Positions 28,305-41,294 of a stretch of 64,000 nucleotides of DNA are shown here, piece by piece. The stretch's first letter is position 1. The number at the start of each line of letters is the position of its first letter. The position numbers and the translations under genes were made by a program. Origin of the DNA: DASPSM01 sp963800135 (lineage in GTDB: Bacteria > Planctomycetota > Planctomycetia > Planctomycetales > Planctomycetaceae); contig CAWCZR010000006.1 of NCBI GenBank assembly GCA_963800135.1, positions 62,001-126,000 on the forward strand. The letters run 5' to 3'. The notes below the pieces were generated by a model. The model did not search any database. It saw only the letters and a list, made by a program, of their open reading frames with translations, and had not been told where the DNA came from.

Positions 28305-28774
28305 TCAGAGCGGCTTGCCGAGGAGTTTGCGCTTCTCGCGAAGAACTTCATGTGGTGGTCGAGGTGTTCGGAGTAGGTCGTCACGAATTGCTCGAGCGAG
28401 ACCTCGCCCCGTTCGTTGTGGTGGCCTGTGCGCGAGAAGGCGGCGTCGGGCAGGCGTCGCAGCAGTTCGGCCGTGATTCGCCGATTGAGCCGGAAGACTT
28501 CGCACGCGTCTTGCGCGGGGATGTGGTCGTAGGCCAGCGTTTTGGCAAAGGCCGTTTCGTTGTAGCCGATGAGCGTGGGGTGGTCTTCGGCGGCCACGCG
28601 TTTCATGCGATCGGAGGCGATCAGGTCGCTATCCATCATGTGCAGCACGATCTGCTGGATGCTCCAGGTCCCCGGCACGGGAAACGCCAACAGCTCCGCA
28701 CGGTCGAGGCCTTGAATGGCTTTGCCCAGGACGTCGGCTCCGGCCGCATAGCGTTCGATCAGCTCGCGATTCAC
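28305..28774 (-). CDS. DinB-family protein (frameshift near the C-terminus)
   Basis: The GTG at 28774 follows GGGGAG. The four-helix DinB/YfiT bundle is visible: ELIERYAAGADVLGKAIQGL, then GTWSIQQIVLHMMDSDLIAS with the first His ligand, and LEQFVTTYSEHLDHHMKFF with the other two metal-binding His residues. A base is missing near 28349; the other frame ends LREKRKLLGKPL with TGA at 28305, the natural length (about 156 residues). DinB proteins act as metal-dependent thiol-transferase-like enzymes; the substrate is unknown here. Monocistronic. Confidence 0.82.
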
Positions 28775-28812
28775 GGCAATTCTCCCCGTATTTAAGTCAG
28801 TATCGTGTTGGG

Positions 28813-29813
28813 TCAGTTGCGCGATTCCGCCACGTAAACGCGGAAAACGTTGGCGACATTGGCCGACTTTGTGTCGCCGTCGTGGACATAGATTCCGTAC
28901 TTCAACCGAAGGTTCGCGCCGGGGCCAGGTGGACGGCCTGTGCAGGATTCTTGCCGTTCGTGTACGCGTGCTCGCCAAACGGGCTGATGGAAAACAGCCC
29001 GTCCTGACAGACCTGATAGCGCGAGCGGCGGAAATTTTTCGGATGGTCAAAGATCGCCACTCCGACGGTCTTCCCTTTCACGGAGCCGGAGTAATCGACC
29101 CAGTCGAACGACTTGCCCCAGCATTCGCTCGTTCCGTGATGACCGTCCGAACTCGCGACTCTTCCGCCAGCCGCTTCTGACATCGAGTCCACCACGCGCA
29201 GGCCGAACAGCCCTTCCTTCGTATCCTCGAACGTCACCGGGTTTTTCTCCGCCGTCAAAGTGGCATCGTAGGTGATGAGGCGATTCGGGTAGATGCCGAC
29301 CGTCGTCGATTCGGTCAAGACGCGCTCTTTGCGGCGATCGAGCCAGGCGTTGTAGACCCTCATATGCGCCGGGCCCTGGCTGGAGTTCGGTGTATTCAGC
29401 GAGAAGTAGAGGATCCATCCCCGTTCGGACCAGTAATCAATGCCGTTCACTCGGTCGACCGCGAATGAGAGACCAAGATCGTGGCGAGCGTTGGATCGCG
29501 GATGATCCGCGAGGGGCGCGGTCGCCTGGGTAATGATGTTTCCCTGGCGATCGCAAATCGGTCCGAAAAACGGTCTCGGAATTGCCCCCCAGTAGTGATA
29601 CGCCGTGAAGGGCTTCCCGCCGACCGTCACTTCTACATTTTGATCTTTGGGGAAACGTCTGTGCGTCAGCCGGATGGTGTTCTCCTCCCCGCGGCTCACC
29701 CCACTCGCCCAGACGAGTAAGACAGATAGCCCCCCCAGCAGGAACAGAATCGAAGCCCGCACGCCAGGTCCCCGTTTGATCCGGCATCGCCCCCGATCAA
29801 CAGTGCGGCTCAC
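28813..29813 (-). CDS. DUF6807 (PmoA-like) secreted protein, copy 1
   Basis: A signal peptide at residues about 18-40 (SILFLLGGLSVLLVWASG) is followed by a galactose-mutarotase-like beta-sandwich typical of DUF6807: VTVGGKPFTAYHYWG, FFGPICDRQGNIITQ, DTKEGLFGLRVVDSM and FDHPKNFRRSRYQVCQDGLF. A base is lost near 28911 (GGGCGCG reads GGCGCG). The restored frame ends NLRLKYGIYVHDGDTKSANV and stops at 28813, as in copy 2. DUF6807 proteins are secreted and abundant in planctomycetes near sugar-catabolic genes; the enzymatic activity is unproven. Copy 2 lies immediately upstream (14 bases). Confidence 0.8.
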
Positions 29814-29827
29814 ACCGGTCCTCGCTC

Positions 29828-30792
29828 TTACCCGCCCGACTCGGCGACGTACTTATGGTAGACGCCGGCCACGTCGGCCGCCTTGGTGTCGCCGTCGTGG
29901 ATATAGATCGCGTACCGCAGCCGCAGGTTCGCGCCGGGGTCCAGGTGGACGGGCTTGGCGGGGTTTTTGCCGTTCGTGTAGGCCCCTTCGCCGAACGGGC
30001 TGATCGAGAACAGGCCGTAATTGCGGACGTGATACCGCGAGGGCCGGAAGTTGTGCGGGTTGTCGAAGATCGCCACGCCGACCAGCTTGCCGTCGACTGG
30101 CCCGTCGTAGTCGATCCAGCTCGAACGGCTTGCCCCAGCATTCGCTCTCGCCGTGCATGGCCGTCGGCGCTGACGATCTTGCCGGCGGCAGCCGCGCATC
30201 GAGTTCACCATGCGGAAGCCGAACAGACCCTCTTTGGTGTCGCCAAACGTGACCGGCTCCTTGGCGGCCGCCAGCTTGGCGTCGTAAGTGATCAGGCGAT
30301 TGTCGTAGATGCTGATCGTCGTCGTCTCGATCAGGAGCGGCTGTCCGCTTGACGGTCGAGCCAATGGTTGACGACCTTGAACCGTGCCGGATTTCCCTTG
30401 GGCACGATCGGATCGACCGAGACGTTGATCGATCCGGCCGCCCTCCGCCCAGAACTTGATGTGCGGCGGCGGTGCTTCGGTCGTTGACCTCGTCGACCGA
30501 GAACCACAAGCCGCGATGATGCGGGTGATCGGGCCGCGGCCGATCGGTCGGCTGCACGAGGGGCCGCGTGATGACCTGCCCCTGGGCATCGCGGATCGGC
30601 CAGAAGTAGGGCTTCTTCTGATCCTTGCCGAAGTGATACGTCGTGAACGGCTCGCCGCCGACGGCCACTTCCAGCGTGTCGGCCTTGAGGGTCAGGCTGA
30701 CGTCCTTGTCCGCAGCTCGCACGGCCCGGTCGGCGCCGACAGAGAGGAAGGCGAAAGACGAGTGCCACGACAAACACGGACAAAGAACGCAC
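29828..30792 (-). CDS. DUF6807 (PmoA-like) secreted protein, copy 2 (several frameshifts)
   Basis: A paralogue of the downstream gene. The GTG at 30792 begins a hydrophobic signal (RSLSVFVVALVF), which then requires a frame change to reach ADRAVRAADKDVSLTLKADT, GGEPFTTYHFGKDQKKPYFW and HHRGLWFSVDEVND. The last third, in another frame, has DTKEGLFGFRMVNSM, IFDNPHNFRPSRYHV and NLRLRYAIYIHDGDTKAADV. About four indels break it. The two copies share the same order of motifs, showing a tandem duplication. Divergent from the ClpP-like gene. Confidence 0.75.
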
Positions 30793-30989
30793 GGTGAGTC
30801 TCCTCGACGACAATCTCTCGCTCAGCTCAACCCGGCAAAGAACTCGCGAGCGCAGTCGTCTGCCGCCGCACTCCATTGTGCTGGCCGCCGTGCTTGCAGT
30901 CGAGTCAAAACGTCATAGTCCAAAGTCCAGCAGGTCTCGAAGGACGCGGCTCGACTTCCTCCAACTTGGTCGAGCTGAGGAAATCGACC

Positions 30990-31601
30990 GTGCCACGTGT
31001 GAGACCCTACCCGGCGGCCGAGTGCGTGCCCCGGCCGCGCTCGGACCGCGCCAGCGCGATTGGGAGCTGGCGATTCACGGCGATCTGACCGACAAGCAAT
31101 CGGACCTGGTCGCCCGCCTGCTGGAAGTGCCCCGCAAGAGCCGGGGGACGATCTTTTTCGACTCGTGCGGCGGCAGCGCGTACGTCGGCCTGGCACTGGC
31201 GAGCCTGATCCGCCTCCGCGGCTTGCAGGCCGACGCCGTCGTCGCCGGGGAATGCTCGTCGGCCGCGCTGATGCCGTTTGCCGCCTGCGCCCGGCGATTC
31301 GTCACGATGCAATCGACGCTGCTCTTTCATCCGATCCGCTGGCAGAGCGAAGAGAACGTGCGGCTGGAAGAGGCGTCGGAGTGGGCCCGCCACTTCAAGC
31401 AGCTGGAGGCGGAGCTGGACCAGCTGCTCGCCAAAATGTTCGACTGCCCGCTCGAAACGCTCACCCAATGGACGCGGCCCGGCCGCTTCGTCAGCGGAGC
31501 CGAAATGGTCGAAGCGGGCCTGGCCCGGCCCATCGACCTCTTCTGCCGGCGACGTCTGGCAGCAGATCGCCCGCCTCAATGTCTCCGGAAAGCCTGAATG
31601 A
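30990..31601 (+). CDS. ClpP-like serine protease (two apparent frameshifts)
   Basis: The GTG at 30990 gives PRVRPYPAAECVPRPRSD. An indel near 31047 leads into QRDWELAIHGDLTDKQSDLV. The ClpP/crotonase core follows: GTIFFDSCGGSAYVGLALAS, the nucleophile Ser in ECSSAALMPFAA, and the His in LLFHPIRWQSEE. A second shift near 31548 restores GDVWQQIARLNVSGKPE and the stop at 31601. A longer single frame from 30794 also exists, but its first 65 residues look non-coding. Probably a Clp-type peptidase relative without its own ATPase gene nearby; the partner chaperone is unknown. Confidence 0.75.
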
Positions 31602-31696
31602 CGAAGCACGAATGACGAAAGAAGCACGAAGCTCGAAACCCGAATGAATCGTTCCCATTTCGTGCTTAGGTCATTCCGTCATTCGTGCTTCGTCAT
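31598..31696. repeat. Long inverted repeat in the ClpP-carB intergenic region
   Basis: The arms ATGACGAAGCACGAATGACG (31598-31617) and its exact 20-base complement (31677-31696) enclose a second pair of GAAGCACGAA / TTCGTGCTT motifs. It overlaps the 3' end of the ClpP-like gene. This type of intergenic palindrome is widespread in planctomycete genomes (recollection, not searched). No gene lies in 31602-31949. Confidence 0.7.
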
Positions 31697-31817
31697 CACC
31701 CTCGGTCTGGCGCGGCCCTTTGCGACTTGGCTCCCGAACGACGGAACCTCAACTGTCGCTTGACTTTCGCGGCCGCTTTCGCCTCCTGGCCCGGTCGACG
31801 GCGAGTTAAGTTGATAA

Positions 31818-31921
31818 ACGCCGGACACCTGATACGGTTAGACTGAAAGGAAGCCCTGCGCATGCGCACACGCCGGGCACCTGATACGGTTAGACTGAAA
31901 GGAAGCCCTGCGCGCATCGCG
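31818..31921. repeat. Tandem 52-bp duplication upstream of carB
   Basis: Two nearly identical 52-base units (31818-31869 and 31870-31921) share ACCTGATACGGTTAGACTGA followed by AAGGAAGCCCTGCGC. TTGATA at 31811 lies in front of the first unit and could be a -35 element. The duplication would place two copies of any promoter or leader element before carB. Confidence 0.75.
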
Positions 31922-31949
31922 CGGATCGAAAAGCGAGGAATTAGCCGCC

Positions 31950-35262
<3,313 letters not shown>

Positions 35263-35266
<4 letters not shown>

Positions 35267-35907
35267 ACCCCGCCGACTCGCACCTGGTGCTCGGCTCGCG
35301 CTCGCCGCGGCGGCTGGAACTGCTGCGACAAGTTCATCCCGCTGATTTGATCGAAGTCGTGCCGCCGACATCGACCGCCGAGGCGGGTTTCGCGGGGCTG
35401 CACAACTGGCCGTCGATCGAGGCCCGCCTACTCGAAATCGCGAGCGCCAAGTGCGCCGACGTGACGGGCCAGGTGCGGAAGAGGCTGGGTGAAGCAACAG
35501 CGCCGATCGTTATCGCCGCCGACACCATCATCATCGTCGAGCGCTGCGGAAACTTTCACGTGCTGGGCCAACCGCCAGCCGACGACACCTGGCAGGAAAC
35601 CGTCCGCCGCTGGTTCCGAGAAGACTTCGCCGGCAAGACGCATCTGGTCGCAACCGCGCTCATTCTCGAACATATCGCCAGCGGCCAGCGCGCCTCCCGC
35701 GTCGTCACGTCGCGAGTCACCTTTGTCGCCGACGTCGACCGCTGGCTCGACTGGTATCTCGCCACCGAAGAATCGCGCGGCAAAGCCGGCGGCTACGCTC
35801 TGCAAGGCGCGGGGAGCGTCTTCGTCTCGAAAGTCGAAGGCAGTCTGAGCAACGTCGTCGGCCTGCCGCTGGCCGAACTGTTGGAACTGCTGGCCGCTTG
35901 GTCGTGA
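35263..35907 (+). CDS. Maf/YceF-type nucleotide pyrophosphatase
   Basis: 214 residues from the GTG at 35263, inside the GTGA overlap with the carB stop, which suggests translational coupling. Maf motifs: VLGSRSPRRLELLRQ near the start, VIAADTIIIVE in the middle, and GKAGGYALQGAGSVFVSKVE with NVVGLPL at the end. Maf proteins hydrolyse non-canonical or canonical nucleoside triphosphates (dTTP, UTP, m7GTP types) and are linked to house-cleaning and division arrest. An insertion of about 15 residues after the ADT motif is longer than usual. Confidence 0.9.
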
Positions 35908-35930
35908 TCCGCCCGACGCGAATGGCGTTG

Positions 35931-36054
35931 CGGATGGTGTGCCTGCGAGGAGCGGCGCGGTCTCCTTCTCATAGTTTCACCCTACGCCGCAGCGCCGCTC
36001 CTTCTTGTCGGGTGTGACAAATCCGCTGCCGGCGGATGCAGGCACACCATTCCG
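35931..36054. repeat. Nested inverted repeat
   Basis: Outer arms CGGATGGTGTGCCTGC (35931-35946) and GCAGGCACACCATTCCG (36038-36054), inner arms AGGAGCGGCGC (35948-35958) and GCGCCGCTCCT (35992-36002). It fills most of the gap between maf and thrC; no gene or clear terminator T-run is seen. Confidence 0.65.
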
Positions 36055-36249
36055 CTTGCTCTTGCGAAGCCGTGAAAGCCTCCGCGAATTGGGCTTTGGA
36101 CTCGGAGTGTCGGAGCCGCCCTCGCAACGAGTCGCCCGAGCACCGTTGCTGCTAGAATCGGGGTTTCCCGATCGGCCGATTTTGGTGCGCCCGCCGCTCG
36201 CAAAATCTCGAGCCGCTCGTCGTCGTGATTGACCCGAGGAACCCGGCTC

Positions 36250-37519
36250 GTGCACACCTCTCTGAAATGCGCCGCCTGCGGGCGAGTTCACGCCATCGAT
36301 CGACTGCAGAACGTCTGCGAGGCGTGCGGACGGCCGCTCCTGGCGGAATACGCGCTCGACAAGCTGGCCGCCACGTTTACTCCGGAGGCCGTGCGGCGGC
36401 GGAGCGAGCGATCGCTCTGGAAGTTCGCCGAGGTGCTCCCCATCGATCGCCGCGAGGAGGCCGTCTCGCTGGGCGAAGGGATGACACCTCTGTTGCCGGT
36501 GCGCGGCTGCGGGCCGCTGGCTAATTTTCGTCGGCTGTTCGTCAAGGACGAGTCGTTCAACCCGACGGGCAGCTTTAAGGCCCGGGGCATGGCGGCCGCC
36601 ATCACGCGGGCCAAGGCGCTGGCGCCACGACCGTCGCCCTGCCCTCGGCCGGAAACGCGGGAGGAGCGGCAGCCGCCTACGCCGCCCGTGCCGGTCTATC
36701 GTGCTTCGTGCTAATGCCCGAAGACACGCCGGCAGCCAACGTGGTTGAGGCGGTCGTTGCTGGGGCCCAGGTTGGACTGGTCAAGGGATTGATCAGCGAC
36801 TGCGGCAAATTGATTCGCAAAGCGTGCGACCAGCTCGGCTGGTTCGACCTGTCCACGCTGAAAGAGCCCTTTCGTGTGGAGGGCAAGAAAACGATGGGCT
36901 ACGAGCTCGCCTTCGACTGCGCCGACGAGGCCACCGGCCGACTGGCGCTCCCCGACGTCGTCTTTTATCCCACCGGCGGCGGCACCGGACTGATCGGCAT
37001 GTGGAAGGCTTTTGATGAGATGCAGCGGCTCGGCTGGATCGGCTCCGAGCGGCCGCGAATGGTCGCCGTCCAGGCCGAACACTGCGCCCGATCGTGCGGG
37101 CCTTCGAGCAGGGGCTGACACACGCCGAGCCGTTCCCCAATGCGCAAACCGTCGCCTCGGGCCTGCGGGTCCCGGCCGCCATCGGCGACTTCCTCATGCT
37201 CACGGCCCTACGCGACAGTCACGGGACGGCCATCGCCGTCTCGGACGCGGAACTCCTGGCAGGCACGCGGGAAATGTCGCAAATGCTGGGGAATTTCGTG
37301 TGTCCGGAAGCGGGGGCCGTTTGGGCGGCGGCAAAACGCCTGGCCGATCAGGGTTGGATTAAGCCCGGCGAGCGGATCGTCCTCTACAATACGGGGACAG
37401 GCTTGAAATACACGCACCTCTTCCCCGCGGGCAATTTGCCCGTGCTCGACCCGGCCCGAGCCGACGCCTACGAGGCGTGGCAGGCGGAGATTGAGACATG
37501 CCGCCCCTCAAAAACCTAA
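36250..37519 (+). CDS. thrC: Threonine synthase (two frameshifts)
   Basis: It converts O-phospho-homoserine to threonine using PLP. Starting at GTG 36250 (or ATG 36229), a zinc-ribbon-like N-terminus (CAACGRVHAI and CEACGRPLL) precedes LGEGMTPLLPV and the PLP-lysine segment NPTGSFKARGMAAA. A missing G near 36631 (CTGGGCGCC reads CTGGCGCC) shifts into VLMPEDTPAANVVEAVVAG and VVFYPTGGGTGLIGMWKAF. A missing C near 37089 shifts into RAFEQGLTHAEPFPNAQTVA and GERIVLYNTGTGLKYTH. The last 22 bases overlap the following kinase gene. The restored protein is about 420 residues. Confidence 0.85.
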
Positions 37520-39277
37520 CAGCCGTCTCCCCCACAGAGATCGAAGCGGCCGACGGCACTGGCTCCCACAACGATAATGGCAATGGCCCAGTCGCAACGC
37601 CTCGCCCGCGGAGCGACGAGCAATCGACAATCCATGACCTGGTCGAGTCGCTCGAACAGATCCTGTTTCTGATTTCGGCCGACTGGAACCGGGCCTATTA
37701 CGTCAGCCCGGCGTTCGAGCGGGTCACCGGCTACTCGCGCGACACGCTGTCGAACGACCTGCGGGCGTGGACGCGCCTGGTCCATCCCGACGATCGGGAC
37801 ATCGTCCGCGAAACCGTCGGCGATCGCGCCTCGGGCCGGATCCGCGGCCGGGTCGAAATGGAGTATCGCATCATCACGGCCGGCGGCGAGATCCGCTGGC
37901 TGCGCAGCGTTGTCTCGCCGATCAAGGGCGCGGAGGGGGAACTCGATCGACTCGTGGGGCTGGCCGAAGACATCACCGAACGCAAGCTGGCGGAAATCGA
38001 ACTGAAGCGCAGCGAGGCGGAGCTGGCGCAAAACGTCCAGTTGCGCACGGCCGAGCTGTCGCGAACCGTCGAGAACCTCGAGCGCGAGATCGAGCAACGC
38101 AAGCAGGTCGAAGCGGCGCTCGAGCGGACCAGCTTGCGGTTCCGCCGCCTGTTTGAGGCGAACATCGTCGGAGTGTTGTTTTCCAACATTCACGGCGTGA
38201 TTCACGATGCGAACGACGCCTTCCTGGAAATGACCGGCTATTCTCGTGCGGATCTCCCCTTACGGTGGGACACGATGACCCCGGCCGAATGGGGCGACGA
38301 AAATCGCCGCGCCAACGACCAACTGCACCGGATGGGGCGGGTCACGCCCTGGGAGAAGGAGTACTTCCGCAAGGACGGCAGCCGCGTGCCCGTGCTCGTG
38401 GGGGGCGCGGTCTTGGAGAGCGACGGGGAAGAAACCGTGTTCTTCGCCGTCGACCTGTCGAAGCTCAAGAACGCCGAAGAGCAGGTGCGGGACGTGCAAC
38501 TGCGGCTCGACCACGCGGCCCGCTTGAGCGTGATGGGCGAGCTCCTGGCTGACATGGCCCACGAAATCCATCAGCCGCTGGGCGTCATCGCCAATTACGC
38601 CAACGGCAGCCTGAAGGCGCCTCAAGAAAGGACAACTGACCGTCGGCGCGCTCAAAGACCGGCTCCGCGAGATCGCGGCTGAGTCGATGCGCGTGGCCGA
38701 AGTGCTGCGCCGCATCCGCGAATTCATCCGTCGCCGCGAGCCGGAGCGTGAGCTGGTCAACCTCAACACCATCGTGGCCGACGCGTTGCAGTTCACGCGG
38801 CTGGAGCGGCGGCAGCACGGCGTGTCGGTCACGCTGCGACCCGATCATGATCTACAGCCCGTCGAAGCGGACGGCGTGCAGATCACACAGGTGCTCGTGA
38901 ACCTGCTGTCCAACTCCATCCACGCCGTTTCAGAATTCATGCTTGAGTCGCCCCGCATCACGATCACCACGCAGTTGACGGCTGATGGACAGGCGGAGGT
39001 GGTCGTCGCCGACAACGGCCCCGGCATCGCCGCCGACGATTTGCCTAAGATCTTCGATCGCTTCTACTCCACCAAGTCGAGTGGTTTGGGCCTGGGGCTG
39101 CCAATCAGCCGCTCGATCGTCGAAGGCTGTGGCGGCACGCTCACCTGCGATTCCAAGCCGGGCGAGTCGGCGATCTTTCGCCTGACGCTTCCGACGGCGA
39201 GCCTCCCGAAGCCGAAACCGAGCGCCTCCACCGCCCGCTTAATGTGCGCGAGCACGCGCTCGACCGCCTTTCGCTGA
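37498..39277 (+). CDS. PAS-domain sensor histidine kinase (one frameshift)
   Basis: About 590 residues. There is no transmembrane segment, so a soluble sensor. A first PAS domain (RAYYVSPAFERVTGYSRDTL and a PAC motif ending LAEDITERK), a coiled coil (EREIEQRKQVEAALERTS), a second PAS domain (GVIHDANDAFLEMTGYSRAD), and the HisKA helix with phospho-acceptor His in MAHEIHQPLGVIANYANG. Two bases appear missing near 38625 (GGCGCGCC reads GGCGCC). Then come VAEVLRRIREFIRRREPE, the N-box LVNLLSNSIHAVSE and the G-boxes DNGPGIAADDLP and GLGLGLPISRSIVEGCGG. It resembles FixL/NtrB-type kinases; no response regulator is adjacent. It overlaps thrC. Confidence 0.88.
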
Positions 39278-39325
39278 GGAAAAACGTCGAGGCGACCGTC
39301 GCCACACCGCAACACGAAGTGGCGA

Positions 39326-39862
39326 TTAACCTCGCTTTTCGCCCGCCGTGGTTGGGAGCGTGGGCGGACTCGTCAGGCACTCGTGCAAGACGCGAGTCGC
39401 CTGCAGCGTGATGCCCGGGGACTGGCTTTCGCGCGGGCCGGCCACGTTCAAGATGCGGATCGACTGTTCGCCCAGCCACGCGCGGATCGTGTCCGTGACC
39501 GCCGGCGCGTCCAGGTCGACCAGCAAACACGGCTTGTTCCGCTCGTCGGCCGTCCGCTGCGTGAGCAAGGTGCCGCCGCGCGGCGGGCCGCAGCACAGAA
39601 TGAGCGTGGCGTCGGAGTCGCGGACGTTGCGCTTCGTCCGCTGGGAATAGGTGGCTGAGCTTGTTTCCGCGAGCGGGTAGCGGCTGGGAATCGGCCCGTC
39701 TTCGGCGCGGCGGCCCTTCGGGCACCAGCCGCCGCAATCGAGGCCCATCCCCAGCGCGACGTCGAGCGCGGCCCGGTCGACGCCCGTTTGCCCGCCGCTG
39801 ATAATTCTCTCGACTCGCACGACCTTTGCGCCGCGCACCGAAGCCGTGCGGCGGCTCCTCAC
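39326..39862 (-). CDS. Putative molybdenum-carrier / YpsA-like SLOG protein
   Basis: 178 residues if read from the GTG at 39862, which overlaps the dcd stop as GTGA; internal GTGs at 39838 and 39820 are alternatives. The core shows IISGGQTGVDRAALDVALGM, then GGWCPKGRRAEDGPIPSRYP, LAETSSATYSQRTKRNVRDS and LDAPAVTDTIRAWLGEQ. This is a Rossmann-type SLOG fold shared by molybdenum-cofactor carriers and YpsA. Such proteins bind nucleotides or nucleotide-like cofactors. Overlap with a nucleotide-metabolism gene hints at a role in sensing or handling a deoxynucleotide, which is inference. Confidence 0.75.
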   Translation of the reverse strand: MRSRRTASVRGAKVVRVERIISGGQTGVDRAALDVALGMGLDCGGWCPKGRRAEDGPIPSRYPLAETSSATYSQRTKRNVRDSDATLILCCGPPRGGTLLTQRTADERNKPCLLVDLDAPAVTDTIRAWLGEQSIRILNVAGPRESQSPGITLQATRVLHECLTSPPTLPTTAGEKRG

Positions 39863-40428
39863 TCGGCACGTTCCTGGCCGAATGCCAGCCGCATCTGGCG
39901 GTCTTCCAGCGACTCCATTTCTTTGAAGAGCAGGCTCGGTTGGATATCGCGGTTGTTCTGATACTTCTCGCTGTGGTACTCGGTCACCTCGCCCTCGACC
40001 GTGTGATAGAAGATCTGGGCGATCTGCACGTTGGCATAAATCCGCACCGGGTGGACCGCGAACATCTCGAGCGTCCAGTAGCCGCAGAAGCCGACGTCGC
40101 CGAAGCCGGCCGTCACGTGCACGAACAGACCCAGCCGGCCAATTGAAGAACGGCCTTCGAGCATCGGCACCAGATTGTGCGTCTCGGTCCGCTCGATCGT
40201 CCGCCCCAGATAGAGCCGATTGGGATCGAGCACCAGCCCCTCGGGCGGAATCACGTGCCGCCGAAAGCGATTCGGCCGGCGCATATCGAGGACAATTTCC
40301 TCGTAGGCCAACAGCTCGTTGTGCAGCCTCAGGTTGTAGCTGTTGGGGTTGAGCTGCTCTTCCTGGAAGGGATCGATAACGATATCCCCGTTCAGCCGCG
40401 CCCGAATTTCGTTTCCGCTGAGGATCAT
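39859..40428 (-). CDS. dcd: dCTP deaminase
   Basis: 189 residues, the standard length, trimeric dUTPase fold. Diagnostic segments: QLNPNSYNLRLHNELLAY, ILDPNRLYLGRT-like VLDPNRLYLGRTIE, EGRSSIGRLGLFVHVTAGFG with the catalytic-site Arg/Ser and Val, and the metal-free core YWTLEMFAV. The conserved Glu needed for deamination lies in the WTLEMF strand. It converts dCTP to dUTP for dTMP synthesis. Encoded just upstream of, and overlapping, the SLOG-type gene. No dut or thyA is in the window. Confidence 0.93.
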   Translation of the reverse strand: MILSGNEIRARLNGDIVIDPFQEEQLNPNSYNLRLHNELLAYEEIVLDMRRPNRFRRHVIPPEGLVLDPNRLYLGRTIERTETHNLVPMLEGRSSIGRLGLFVHVTAGFGDVGFCGYWTLEMFAVHPVRIYANVQIAQIFYHTVEGEVTEYHSEKYQNNRDIQPSLLFKEMESLEDRQMRLAFGQERAE

Positions 40429-40577
40429 TTTTCTGGGGCTGCGAGCGCGCCGGGGACTGTGTGTGATTTGTTAAGGCCGAAACCAAGGTAACGGCCCGAA
40501 AATCGCCTTGCAACGGGAGCACTGGCTGCCATTGAATTCGGCAACGCGCTGACCACACTCTGGCCTTCCGAAAAGGC

Positions 40578-40619
40578 AAAAAAGCCCCTCTGATCTCCCG
40601 ATCAGAGAGGCTCGCTTTT
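40578..40619 (-). terminator. Rho-independent terminator
   Basis: CCTCTGATC-tccc-GATCAGAG(a)GG with flanking AGCC/GGCT gives a long stem. On the minus strand it is followed by TTTTTT, ending the SEC-C gene transcript. A shorter T-run on the other side could make it bidirectional. Confidence 0.8.
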
Positions 40620-40656
40620 ACTTCGGCCTAAAAAGTAGTAGTCGCGGTTGGCGCCG

Positions 40657-40824
40657 TCAAAAGCCCCCTTTCTTCAGGCAACACTTCTTGAACTGCTTGC
40701 CAGAGCCGCAGGGGCAGCGATCGTTTCGGCCGAGCTTTTCTTCCAGCAGTTTGTCACCGCGGACGACCCGGTCGCCGCACTTGACCTGGGTTTCTGAGGG
40801 GAAACCGCGCCGTCGTTTGCTCAT
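40657..40824 (-). CDS. SEC-C zinc-motif small protein
   Basis: 55 residues from the ATG at 40824. The last 24 residues are the SEC-C metal-binding motif GRNDRCPCGSGKQFKKCC, known from the end of SecA and many small proteins, where it binds zinc and contacts SecB or ribosomes. The N-terminus is basic (SKRRRGFPSET). It follows a conserved zinc-ribbon protein gene on the same strand. The function of free-standing SEC-C peptides is unknown. Confidence 0.8.
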   Translation of the reverse strand: MSKRRRGFPSETQVKCGDRVVRGDKLLEEKLGRNDRCPCGSGKQFKKCCLKKGGF

Positions 40825-40883
40825 GGTCTCGAAAAAATGATTTTTCAAGCTGTTCGAGCGCTGTTTCCGATCCGAATGCACAA

Positions 40884-41255
40884 TCACCGCGCTCGACGTT
40901 TGGCCGCGGCTGCCAGCACCTCGGGCAGGGGATAATCGGCCACTGGGATGCCGAGCAGTTGCAGCTCCTGCAGTCGTCGCCAGCCTCGCGTGTACAGATC
41001 CTCTCGTCGACGGACGTCGGCCCGGTCGAGATTCCCTTTGGCAAAGGGGCCTTCGACAACCACCGGCTCAAACGCCGGATCGACAATGAACTGCGCGTCG
41101 ACCGGATTGCAGCGGATGTGGCGCTCGGAGGCGGAAAGCAGGGCCGTCGAGTCGATCGCGCCGGTGACAAATCGGAGATAGAGGTCGCTTTCGGTGATGT
41201 CGTGCACCTCGTCCCCGCAGACGTCGCATAGATAGCCTTGTTCGCAGCGTGCCAT
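40884..41255 (-). CDS. Conserved hypothetical protein with Cys-rich N-terminus
   Basis: 123 residues. The N-terminal GYLCDVCGDEVHDITESDLY has a Cys-x-x-Cys pair preceded by another Cys, suggesting a zinc site. The middle (AQFIVDPAFEPVVVEGPFAK) and the C-terminal helix (GWRRLQELQLLGIPVADYPL) look like a compact conserved domain, but I do not recognise the family. It sits directly upstream of the SEC-C gene; both are small metal-binding-type proteins. Confidence 0.65.
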   Translation of the reverse strand: MARCEQGYLCDVCGDEVHDITESDLYLRFVTGAIDSTALLSASERHIRCNPVDAQFIVDPAFEPVVVEGPFAKGNLDRADVRRREDLYTRGWRRLQELQLLGIPVADYPLPEVLAAAAKRRAR

Positions 41256-41294
41256 GGCCTCGAGTTCCCGGTCGGGTCGCTCAATTCACTCCGC

